NCBI GenBank assembly: GCA_008000375.1
Contig: SMOI01000074.1
Location: 52,505 to 116,504 of the forward strand
Reading direction: 5' to 3'
Length of the DNA: 64,000 nt
Source of the DNA: Poteriospumella lacustris
Lineage: Eukaryota; Sar; Chrysophyceae; Chromulinales; Dinobryaceae
In this document: positions 55,101-64,000 of the stretch, piece after piece
Layout of the letters: every line of letters starts with the position of its first letter
How positions within the stretch are numbered: position 1 is the stretch's first letter
The notes under the pieces: generated by a model
The model's input: the letters and a program-made list of their open reading frames with translations, nothing else
Database searches by the model: none
Told to the model about the DNA's origin: nothing
Program-made: the position numbers and the translations under genes

Positions 55101-55475
55101 ATGGGGCGGCAATTTCATCATCAGAATACGCCACATTTCTTCCCAACAACGGGACCCAGAGGTACTGTTGAACGAACATGAACTCAAATACACATTTGTA
55201 TATCGCCAACGCTACAAGAAGAAGATTTGGTGAGATATTGGCTTCGAAGCGAACAACAACAAAAAACGTAACTTACTTGTGGGGTGCCGCTTCAGAATGG
55301 GACTCTTCAAAACAAAGTACATCCAAAACAGGTACAGATAGCACGCGATTGAGAGAGCTCCACAAAAAGGAAGGACATCGGACAGGACATGATTATCACT
55401 GATCAATTCACACTCTTGTGACGTGTCCTGATTGGCAGGCAGGATAAAATCGTCACCGCTATTCAAGGTATCCAT
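52138..55475 (-). CDS. GPCR-phosphatidylinositolphosphate kinase fusion (GPCR-PIPK)
   Basis: Two exons, 55475..55277 and 55211..52138, give 1090 aa. The N-terminal 300 residues hold seven hydrophobic helices: the first on exon 1 (LPFCGALSIACYLYLFWMYF), others including FYAVTVIGISAASAILVIA and VFYYLPSVIIFCYCIWANFQ. A long Ser-rich linker follows. Residues about 636-1050 are a PIP kinase: FLFFSKDQRYIVKTMSETES (ATP-binding Lys), RYDLKGSWVNR, NFMDYSLLIGVRRER, YYVGVIDILQQWDWNKRIER and a basic activation-loop region (FLKTYVKFADPDGLSAI). GPCR-PIPK proteins are characteristic of oomycetes and also known in Dictyostelium (RpkA). They link an unknown extracellular signal to phosphoinositide synthesis. 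The gene's upstream region is interrupted 233 bp away by the transposon array. Confidence 0.95.
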
Positions 55476-55708
55476 GGAGAATACTTGGTATCCGGCAAGA
55501 GAAAATGTTTAGATAGAAAATGCGAAGAAAAGAACAGAAATAAATCTGGAGGAAAATCGAATTACTGCCCCGGGAGCAATTTTCGAGAGGGGGGAGACTA
55601 TTGGTCAAAATTGGAGTCACCCGGCCCGTGAAGAGTTTGATGTGGTTTACATACTCCATACTGTATCTATCCATCGTCTTTCATCGCTTTGACTTTCAGT
55701 CGCAAAAC
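55476..55708. promoter_or_regulatory. GPCR-PIPK upstream region abutting the transposon array
   Basis: Only 233 bp of host sequence separate the GPCR-PIPK start codon from the first base of the Crypton array. If the element entered an existing divergent promoter shared with the LSm-like gene, it has pushed the two genes 6.4 kb further apart. Confidence 0.5.
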
Positions 55709-58700
55709 CAAAGAGTCTCTCCAAAGGGGTAAATGTGAGGTAAACAGCGAAACGCCCGTACCGTCTCCTGCAAAATCTGAAACGGTGCTGCTCAGTCGTC
55801 GTCATGGTGAGCAAACTCGTTCTCGTCGACAATCGTTGTGATTGACATCAAAACTTGAGAATTCTCGGCAATGACAACATGTTTTCACTTTCTGATTGGT
55901 ATCACCCACTGCAGTTTTGTTCAGAAAACATGAATATGCAATAAAATTGGCCACCTTCTCCTCTTCTCGTTGCGATATTTGCAGTCCAATCGAAGTTTTC
56001 GTTCGGCAGTGGTTTTCGATGTTCAGAAGTGCATCTTTCGCGGGAAGGGAAAGACTTCACACAACCATACTTTGCAGCCGACTATATTTTGGAGTGAAAA
56101 CCCCGAAAATGCAAGAATATCGACCACTTGGCTCTCTCAGTTTTTCGCAATTTGTTTTTTGCGTTTTTCTCGCGAACGGCCGCGAGATGGAGCCTCCCAC
56201 TGCGGCTGCAGCATCGTCTGCAGAGCACCTAAGTGGGAATGTCTGCGGAATCTAGGCAATTTGAGGAGAAGATGAGGGAGACTTCTCCCGTTCATCTCTG
56301 TGCTTCTCCCTTGCGTTCGTTTTTGCCGCATTTGCACCATAATTAGTTGCATTTTTACAAATGTTCTACTTACTAATTAACTTGAACGCGGTTAGATCCT
56401 TGTAGATAGTGTTGTAAAACAACTTTCCCGTATCACGATCTTCAACTCGTCTCTTCTTGCGTGCAGGTTCATCCTGCGGTGCATTTGCCCTTGCGGCGGC
56501 ATCTGCAGCGTCGATCTCTTGGAGCAATACATCGAATGATATAGCGAATATACTTGCTAATTGGCTTCTCTCCATCTTCTTCGCTTTTGAAGCTTCTTCG
56601 AGAAGGCCTTGTTGGACAGCTCGATCCAATATAGCGTGAACAACTCCTTTTGCACGAGAGAAGTTCTGCTGATGGCAGGTGTCCAAATGTATCTTGGGCA
56701 CAATCTTTCGCAAAGGATGCACCCCGGTACTCGGGTCTCCATAAAACCACATATCCCATATATTGGTGACACTGCATGAGGGGAAAGCAAAGTGTTCTGG
56801 AACAGGGTTCCATACTCTGTTCCCCCATTGAAAGTTCGTAAATGGCCCATCCGAGACGGATGCTTGTTCTCCATGGGGAGAGCTGGCACTCACTGCTGAC
56901 TGAGACGATATGAGCGCCAGAAATTCGTCAAGCTTCGCAGATAAATTGCGCTCCACTTGTTGAACACTGCTCCGGACGAAGTCCTCCGTCAATGGAACGG
57001 CTCCATTCACATCGAAATGTTTGAGAATGTGGTCTGCGACAGCTGTCGGAAGTTGGGACGCCAAGGAGGATACCTGCTGCTTCATCTCTTCCTTGAATTG
57101 CTCGAAGCGACCCTCCAAGTTGCCAAGTTTTGTAGCCAGGTCACTAACTGCAATAGTAGTGGACAGCGCCAATGGAACGCCCGTAGCTTGGACCTTCCCA
57201 TTGCATGCGACGCCCACTGGGCAATCTATTAACGCAGCGCGTTCTTCTTCTGATCTTGGAATCCCTGTTCTCCAAACAGCTGAGAACCGAAGAGGATGAG
57301 ACTCACTCAAATTGTTGTCCAACCATGTGAAATGATGAATCAGCGATGCATACAACCACGGAACGACATCAATAAAGTTTGGTGGGTATCGAGAATAATT
57401 TGGCAAGAACTGCATCAACTGAGATGTGGTTGGTTGGATGCGAAAATGAGGAGCAATGACCGCAAACTTTTTGTCCAAGATGGGGAGACCAGCGAGAACT
57501 CTTCCCGTGAACTGATCTCCACCATCGCTGCTGAAAATGTATCTGTTCTGTGTCGGGCCTAACGACCAGGCCGCTCGGAGATACACTGCCACAACGGAAG
57601 GTCCACCAGGAAAGCCAAGAGCAAATGTTCCACCACCTTTTCTATATCAGACAATGAATCACAAGCTACGTGAAATGCAGTTGGTTGAGAATGGTACTTA
57701 CCGGAAAGAATGGCTTCCAACTCCCCCATCAACAACTGTCATTCCTTTCCTTTTATCCTCGTCAGCAGCGATTGTTTTCCATAACTGACTAAGCCACTCG
57801 TTGAAAAGAGATTGCGGTTTTGTTGACTGAAACAGCTTCAACTGTGCGTTGCTGTTGCACAACCCGCTTGAGAAGACGTGAACTGCCAATGCAAGAACCG
57901 GACAGACATACGAATTGTCCGGGTTGCTGTAGAGATGCCTTGGGTATGAGCTTGTTCCTTCCTGGTCTCCCTTCGTTTTGGGTAATTGAATCACAAGTGC
58001 ATCTCCTTCCCAACTTATGTGCTCATACAAAATAAACCCCACATTGTTGCTTCGACAAATCAAATTCCAACAAAGCAGCACATATAACCAACAAAATGAC
58101 GATCGCTGACGCTGTTCGCGAATTGCATAGGTAGCAATAATTTGGTATCCAGCGAATGTAAGTGGAGCTTTTCCCTCCATAGCGGGTAGTTTTCCGTTTT
58201 GTCGATTGGTCGCGTCCGTTCTTTTCAGGCCGGTCAGGCATTTCTTCAGCACTCCCCGCGTCAAACTGGATGCGTCTGCAACCCCACTTTCTTTGTACAA
58301 ATAGGTAAGTGCACTAATGTAGTTGTTGAACGTACTTCCGACTACTGAGCCTTTCTTCTGGGAAACGGCCGTTCGTACTGTTTGCGCATCAGTGCCATCG
58401 TCGTCGTCATTCTCGCTTTCTTCTTCATCCGATTCGGATTCATATTCTCTCAGTAACTCCCCAGCAAATGTTTTCAGAATTGTTTCTTCCACCGGACAAC
58501 GGATACCAAATTTTGCACCAGCATCAATACAAATTGGATAGTTTTTCTCTAACCATTGCTTGAAAACGTTGATTTTTGATTGATAGGTTGCTTTCGTTCC
58601 TTTAGAAAGGCTTTTTTCTTCTATTTGTTCTACTCTGCGAAGGCACTGCTGTTCATAATCACTTCTCCCCGACATCGTTCCAAACTTTCGCTGAGGGGAT

Positions 58701-58903
58701 AGCCACGTTTGCGATTACCGTTTTGGTTCACTCTTTACCTATACTTTACCCATTTTGAGAACCAGCCGCAAGTTCAATGTTGGCCCACTGCCAATTGAGT
58801 GGTTACCAACACTGTCTGAACTTCGAGGTTTCTCAAAACGAGTAGAAACCTAAATTACCTATAACTCAAAATTGCTCCCTGAAATCTACCATTTTTATCG
58901 AAT
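55709..58903 (-). mobile_element. Crypton-like tyrosine-recombinase transposon, copy 1
   Basis: This 3195-bp unit starts with CAAAGAGTCTCTCC and ends with TTTTTATCGAAT. It encodes one spliced recombinase on the minus strand. No terminal inverted repeats and no target duplication beyond the 4-bp core CAAA are seen, as expected for Cryptons, which integrate from circles by site-specific recombination. It is clearly more AT-rich than host coding DNA. About 650 bp (55709-56365) downstream and 228 bp upstream of the gene are noncoding. Confidence 0.9.
56366..58675 (-). CDS. Crypton tyrosine recombinase (copy 1)
   Basis: Two exons, 58675..57702 and 57641..56366, give 749 aa. Unspliced, the frame stops directly after the intron donor. 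Residues 1-90 include an N-terminal DNA-binding/SAM-like region (KGTKATYQSKINVFKQWLEK) and a Glu/Asp run. The catalytic set is complete: Arg in WNLICRSNNVGF, Lys in LPKTKGDQEG, HSFRKGGGTF (HxxR), Trp in RAAWSLGPT and the nucleophile Tyr in QNRYIFSSDGGDQF. The Arg codon of HxxR is itself split by the 60-nt intron (CG|A). The GDQ..GR..AGLP wording after the Tyr is typical of Cryptons. The C-terminal part has a coiled-coil region and a basic patch (PARKKRRVED) that may be a nuclear signal. It should be active. Confidence 0.93.
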
Positions 58904-61900
58904 CAAAGAGTCTCTCCAAAGGGGTAAATGTGAGGTAAACAGCGAAACGCCCGTACCGTCTCCTGCAAAATCTGAAACGGTGCTGCTCAGTCGTCGTCAT
59001 GGTGAGCAAACTCGTTCTCGTCGACAATCGTTGTGATTGACATCAAAACTTGAGAATTCTCGGCAATGACAACATGTTTTCACTTTCTGATTGGTATCAC
59101 CCACTGCAGTTTTGTTCAGAAAACATGAATATGCAATAAAATTGGCCACCTTCTCCTCTTCTCGTTGCGATATTTGCAGTCCAATCGAAGTTTTCGTTCG
59201 GCAGTGGTTTTCGATGTTCAGAAGTGCATCTTTCGCGGGAAGGGAAAGACTTCACACAACCATACTTTGCAGCCGACTATATTTTGGAGTGAAAACCCCG
59301 AAAATGCAAGAATATCGACCACTTGGCTCTCTCAGTTTTTCGCAATTTGTTTTTTGCGTTTTTCTCGCGAACGGCCGCGAGATGGAGCCTCCCACTGCGG
59401 CTGCAGCATCGTCTGCAGAGCACCTAAGTGGGAATGTCTGCGGAATCTAGGCAATTTGAGGAGAAGATGAGGGAGACTTCTCCCGTTCATCTCTGTGCTT
59501 CTCCCTTGCGTTCGTTTTTGCCGCATTTGCACCATAATTAGTTGCATTTTTACAAATGTTCTACTTACTAATTAACTTGAACGCGGTTAGATCCTTGTAG
59601 ATAGTGTTGTAAAACAACTTTCCCGTATCACGATCTTCAACTCGTCTCTTCTTGCGTGCAGGTTCATCCTGCGGTGCATTTGCCCTTGCGGCGGCATCTG
59701 CAGCGTCGATCTCTTGGAGCAATACATCGAATGATATAGCGAATATACTTGCTAATTGGCTTCTCTCCATCTTCTTCGCTTTTGAAGCTTCTTCGAGAAG
59801 GCCTTGTTGGACAGCTCGATCCAATATAGCGTGAACAACTCCTTTTGCACGAGAGAAGTTCTGCTGATGGCAGGTGTCCAAATGTATCTTGGGCACAATC
59901 TTTCGCAAAGGATGCACCCCGGTACTCGGGTCTCCATAAAACCACATATCCCATATATTGGTGACACTGCATGAGGGGAAAGCAAAGTGTTCTGGAACAG
60001 GGTTCCATACTCTGTTCCCCCATTGAAAGTTCGTAAATGGCCCATCCGAGACGGATGCTTGTTCTCCATGGGGAGAGCTGGCACTCACTGCTGACTGAGA
60101 CGATATGAGCGCCAGAAATTCGTCAAGCTTCGCAGATAAATTGCGCTCCACTTGTTGAACACTGCTCCGGACGAAGTCCTCCGTCAATGGAACGGCTCCA
60201 TTCACATCGAAATGTTTGAGAATGTGGTCTGCGACAGCTGTCGGAAGTTGGGACGCCAAGGAGGATACCTGCTGCTTCATCTCTTCCTTGAATTGCTCGA
60301 AGCGACCCTCCAAGTTGCCAAGTTTTGTAGCCAGGTCACTAACTGCAATAGTAGTGGACAGCGCCAATGGAACGCCCGTAGCTTGGACCTTCCCATTGCA
60401 TGCGACGCCCACTGGGCAATCTATTAACGCAGCGCGTTCTTCTTCTGATCTTGGAATCCCTGTTCTCCAAACAGCTGAGAACCGAAGAGGATGAGACTCA
60501 CTCAAATTGTTGTCCAACCATGTGAAATGATGAATCAGCGATGCATACAACCACGGAACGACATCAATAAAGTTTGGTGGGTATCGAGAATAATTTGGCA
60601 AGAACTGCATCAACTGAGATGTGGTTGGTTGGATGCGAAAATGAGGAGCAATGACCGCAAACTTTTTGTCCAAGATGGGGAGACCAGCGAGAACTCTTCC
60701 CGTGAACTGATCTCCACCATCGCTGCTGAAAATGTATCTGTTCTGTGTCGGGCCTAACGACCAGGCCGCTCGGAGATACACTGCCACAACGGAAGGTCCA
60801 CCAGGAAAGCCAAGAGCAAATGTTCCACCACCTTTTCTATATCAGACAATGAATCACAAGCTACGTGAAATGCAGTTGGTTGAGAATGGTACTTACCGGA
60901 AAGAATGGCTTCCAACTCCCCCATCAACAACTGTCATTCCTTTCCTTTTATCCTCGTCAGCAGCGATTGTTTTCCATAACTGACTAAGCCACTCGTTGAA
61001 AAGAGATTGCGGTTTTGTTGACTGAAACAGCTTCAACTGTGCGTTGCTGTTGCACAACCCGCTTGAGAAGACGTGAACTGCCAATGCAAGAACCGGACAG
61101 ACATACGAATTGTCCGGGTTGCTGTAGAGATGCCTTGGGTATGAGCTTGTTCCTTCCTGGTCTCCCTTCGTTTTGGGTAATTGAATCACAAGTGCATCTC
61201 CTTCCCAACTTATGTGCTCATACAAAATAAACCCCACATTGTTGCTTCGACAAATCAAATTCCAACAAAGCAGCACATATAACCAACAAAATGACGATCG
61301 CTGACGCTGTTCGCGAATTGCATAGGTAGCAATAATTTGGTATCCAGCGAATGTAAGTGGAGCTTTTCCCTCCATAGCGGGTAGTTTTCCGTTTTGTCGA
61401 TTGGTCGCGTCCGTTCTTTTCAGGCCGGTCAGGCATTTCTTCAGCACTCCCCGCGTCAAACTGGATGCGTCTGCAACCCCACTTTCTTTGTACAAATAGG
61501 TAAGTGCACTAATGTAGTTGTTGAACGTACTTCCGACTACTGAGCCTTTCTTCTGGGAAACGGCCGTTCGTACTGTTTGCGCATCAGTGCCATCGTCGTC
61601 GTCATTCTCGCTTTCTTCTTCATCCGATTCGGATTCATATTCTCTCAGTAACTCCCCAGCAAATGTTTTCAGAATTGTTTCTTCCACCGGACAACGGATA
61701 CCAAATTTTGCACCAGCATCAATACAAATTGGATAGTTTTTCTCTAACCATTGCTTGAAAACGTTGATTTTTGATTGATAGGTTGCTTTCGTTCCTTTAG
61801 AAAGGCTTTTTTCTTCTATTTGTTCTACTCTGCGAAGGCACTGCTGTTCATAATCACTTCTCCCCGACATCGTTCCAAACTTTCGCTGAGGGGATAGCCA

Positions 61901-62098
61901 CGTTTGCGATTACCGTTTTGGTTCACTCTTTACCTATACTTTACCCATTTTGAGAACCAGCCGCAAGTTCAATGTTGGCCCACTGCCAATTGAGTGGTTA
62001 CCAACACTGTCTGAACTTCGAGGTTTCTCAAAACGAGTAGAAACCTAAATTACCTATAACTCAAAATTGCTCCCTGAAATCTACCATTTTTATCGAAT
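58904..62098 (-). mobile_element. Crypton-like tyrosine-recombinase transposon, copy 2
   Basis: This is a second 3195-bp unit directly abutting the first in the same orientation. Every position is shifted by exactly 3195. All open frames on both strands are identical between the units. The junction is TCGAAT|CAAAGAG; the right boundary is TCGAAT|CAAAAAG, after which host sequence resumes at about 62103. Confidence 0.9.
59561..61870 (-). CDS. Crypton tyrosine recombinase (copy 2)
   Basis: Exons 61870..60897 and 60836..59561 encode the same 749-aa recombinase as copy 1, with the same intron and no disabling change. Its downstream neighbour is copy 1, so the noncoding tail of this copy also forms the upstream boundary of the internal junction. 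Confidence 0.93.
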
Positions 62099-62102
62099 CA
62101 AA

Positions 62103-62271
62103 AAGACGGCGACGGAGGAAGATCTCGACACGACGACGAGGGCGACGAGCGCCCAAGTCTCGACGTCTCGCTTGACCCCGTGATAAATCACATTACGGTC
62201 GAAAAGTTTGAAAGAGTTTACAAATGCATACACTTCAGAAAACGACGAATATTAGAAGTTGAAGCTGCTGC
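62103..62271. promoter_or_regulatory. host sequence right of the array, upstream of the LSm-like gene
   Basis: These 169 bp begin GC-rich (AGACGGCGACGGAGG...) and turn AT-rich toward the LSm start codon. The abrupt change from the AT-rich element supports the boundary. No gene is seen. Confidence 0.4.
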
Positions 62272-62589
62272 ATGAAAATCAAGAGCATTGGATCAGCACT
62301 GAACGGCCTTCGAGGCCATGAAGTTGTTGTTGAATTGAAAAACGACAGTATGGTGAGGGGAATTATGGACGAAGGGGACTGGGGTCTCAACATTGTTTTG
62401 AGGAATGCATCAATCGAATCTCTGTGTGACGGAGAGGGGACAATGCATGTCGAGCAGCTTATGTTGGCTGGAAAATCTATTCGATTTGTGCATCTTCCAC
62501 CGACAATTGATTTTAGATCAGCAGCAAATCAATACGTCGCGTCTACTTCAAGAATTTTGAAAAAGAGTCAGCCCACAAAGCTAAAATAA
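62272..62589 (+). CDS. Sm-like protein, LSm10-like
   Basis: A single exon encodes 105 aa, a one-domain Sm fold. Sm1 is visible as LRGHEVVVELKNDSMVRGIMDEGDWGLNIVL, with Gly and Asp-Ser in the expected places. Sm2 is AGKSIRFVHLPPTID. The GKxIRFVHLP wording, in place of the usual IRGxxIxxIxLP, is closest to LSm10 of the U7 snRNP (GRNVRYVHIP), which processes histone pre-mRNA 3' ends. SmD1-like proteins are the alternative. The Sm1 Asn of canonical Sm RNA-binding (MNxxL) is kept as LNIVL. Confidence 0.75.
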   Translation: MKIKSIGSALNGLRGHEVVVELKNDSMVRGIMDEGDWGLNIVLRNASIESLCDGEGTMHVEQLMLAGKSIRFVHLPPTIDFRSAANQYVASTSRILKKSQPTKLK

Positions 62590-62651
62590 CCCTCAGGAGA
62601 TAAATGGGAGAAGATCATTGGGAAATTATTTATCCGCAATCGTATTTGTGC

Positions 62652-63973
62652 TTAGTGATCTCTAATCAAGGGATAGCCCTTTTCGGTCAAGTACTCATAC
62701 ATTTTCTCCGAGTGAGCGGTTCCCGTTGTTTCAACGACGCATTTTACCATCACTTGATCGACCCGAGCATGCAGCCACGCTCTTTCATGGTAAATATCCT
62801 GCAAAGACATGTGAATCATGAAGAAATCCGAGAAATATTGAATTTATGGGACCTACCTTAATCGAAACCCCAATGTCAGCCATGTCTTTGGCTAGTTTTG
62901 CGATTCCTCCTGGTCTATCAGAGACAGTGGCGGAAAATCGAATGAGTCTTTGGTCCGCTGCCAGCCCCCGGTCGATAACTCTGCCCAAAACCGTAGTGTC
63001 CACGTTGCCACCGCACAATAGGACGCATACTTTCTTCCCGGGGAAATGGTTGAATAACGGACCACCGGGAATAATCGAAGCCAATGCGGCGGCACCACCG
63101 CCTTCGACAACGAGCTTGTCCATTTCTATCAATCTCAACATCGCGAGAGCGATCATTTTCTCGCTGACAGTCACTGTATTGTCAACAAATCTTCGCGCAA
63201 CATTGAACGCCGTTGGGCCAACAACAGGGACTGCCAATCCATCAGCTAATGTAGCTTCTTTGAAAGCATTGACTGGTTCTCCTGCTCTTAATGCCGCTTG
63301 GAATGAGGCCACGTTCTCTGGCTCTACACCAATGACCTGCACTGATGGTTTGATAGTCTTGACCGCCAAGGCAACACCTAAGAGAAGTAAATCAGGCTAT
63401 GTAAACTGACAACCATGTAATTCATACGCGTACCGGCAATTAATCCGGCTCCTCCAACTGGCACAAGAATTACGTCCACGTCTTTGATTTGCTCTAAAAT
63501 TTCAATGCCCATAGTGCCGGCACCCGCAATAATTTCTGGGTCGTCGTAACCGTTAATGTACCGCAAGTGAGAGTACTCCTTTTGTGCAAACTCTTTTGCT
63601 TGACCAATGTGTTCGCCATGAAGAATAACCTTCGCACCAAACTTTCGGCATTTCTCGACCTTTGTCATCGGTGCGCTTGACGGCATGACACAAATAACAG
63701 GGATTCCGAGATCTTTTCCGTGCCATGCCAGAGCGAGGGCGTGATTACCGGCTGAAGCCGTGATTACACCCGCCTGCTTCATCTCCTCAGGTAAAAGCAA
63801 CAGAGCATTTCGTCCACCTCTTCAATTATAACCAAAAATTAGACTATTGAAGCACTGCACCAACACGTAAGCTCTAACCTTTCTTTGAATGATCCTGTAA
63901 ATTGTGTGAAGTCCTTCTTCAGATAAATATCACAGTTGCAAATCTCCGAAAGAAATTGCGAGGAGTCACAGTG
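62652..63973 (-). CDS. threonine dehydratase-like PLP enzyme with ACT domain (5' end outside window)
   Basis: Four exons are visible, 63973..63879, 63819..63434, 63377..62857 and 62798..62652; the 5' part lies beyond the right edge. The protein is a fold-type II PLP enzyme of the threonine/serine dehydratase group. The PLP lysine is in FTGSFKERGGRNALLLL, formed across an intron; then ASAGNHALALAWHG, the glycine loop PVGGAGLIAG and VEGGGAAALASI. The C-terminus is an ACT regulatory domain (FSATVSDRPGGIAKLAKDMA, ending KGYPLIRDH). One ACT domain and modest length match the biodegradative/TdcB-type or archaeal-like ilvA rather than the double-ACT biosynthetic enzyme. It would deaminate threonine to 2-oxobutyrate. 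Serine racemase is a relative but lacks ACT. Confidence 0.9.
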
Positions 63974-64000
63974 CTATCAAAGGGGAACAACGGTCAAAGA

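Larger units (their letters stand above)
55709..62102. other. three CAAA core sites: candidate attachment sites of the Crypton array
   Basis: CAAA stands at 55709-55712 (left host junction), 58904-58907 (internal junction) and 62099-62102 (right host junction). The bases on either side differ between left and right junctions, so CAAA is the longest shared core. This is the pattern expected when a circle recombines at a 4-bp core. The left end adds the odd-palindrome AGAGTCTCT next to the core. Confidence 0.75.

Noticed and set aside
55709-62102. Retroelement or terminal-inverted-repeat DNA transposon interpretation of the 3.2-kb repeats
   Set aside because: No reverse transcriptase, DDE transposase or terminal inverted repeats; the only gene is a tyrosine recombinase with Crypton hallmarks.

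Overview
This window is nuclear DNA from a compact-genome, flagellated microbial eukaryote. Genes are densely packed on both strands. They carry few, short GT-AG introns, mostly 37-125 nt apart from one of 413 nt, with donors of the GTACG or GTAAG type. Much of the coding sequence is very GC-rich. A GPCR-phosphatidylinositolphosphate kinase fusion, a cytochrome-b5 front-end desaturase resembling oomycete delta-6 enzymes, a Crypton-type transposon and a Pmp-repeat multi-pass surface protein together suggest a stramenopile-like protist (oomycete or relative). That placement is inference; no phylogeny was run. Ciliary-type proteins (CFAP73/CCDC42-like, CSPP1-like) indicate a flagellated life stage.

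Layout: mitochondrial serine hydroxymethyltransferase (-) lies head to head with threonine synthase (+, with an odd C-terminal membrane tail). Next come a small four-TM protein (-), lysyl-tRNA synthetase (+, with an extra eEF1B/GST-C-like tail), a large CSPP1-like coiled-coil protein (+) with a DPRG minisatellite, NAC-beta (-) head to head with RACK1 (+), complex I NDUFA6 (-), an ERI1/ERI3-type exonuclease (+), a 1917-aa Pmp/multi-TM surface protein (-), ZCCHC9 (+), a TLC-domain protein (-), AP-3 delta adaptin (-), an unrecognised 1027-aa protein (+), a coiled-coil/LRR protein (+), a front-end fatty acid desaturase (+), a CFAP73/CCDC42-like protein (+) and a secreted six-hairpin glycosidase-like protein (+).

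From 46.76 to 50.11 kb there is a near-perfect inverted duplication, with 1.54-kb arms and a 276-bp spacer. Each arm carries a complete three-exon CDC73 (Paf1 complex) gene. An ADD/PHD-finger protein (+) and the GPCR-PIP kinase (-) follow. From 55.71 to 62.10 kb there is an exact head-to-tail tandem of a 3195-bp Crypton-like element. Each copy encodes a spliced tyrosine recombinase with all expected catalytic residues, and the same 4-bp core (CAAA) stands at all three junctions. The window closes with an LSm10-like Sm protein (+) and a threonine dehydratase-like enzyme with an ACT domain (-), cut by the right edge.

The strongest candidates for follow-up are the tandem Crypton (a snapshot of site-specific integration), the CDC73 palindrome, the eEF1B-like tail on LysRS and the tail-anchored threonine synthase. 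Exon boundaries were placed by eye from reading frames, GT-AG signals and family conservation, and were not checked against transcripts.
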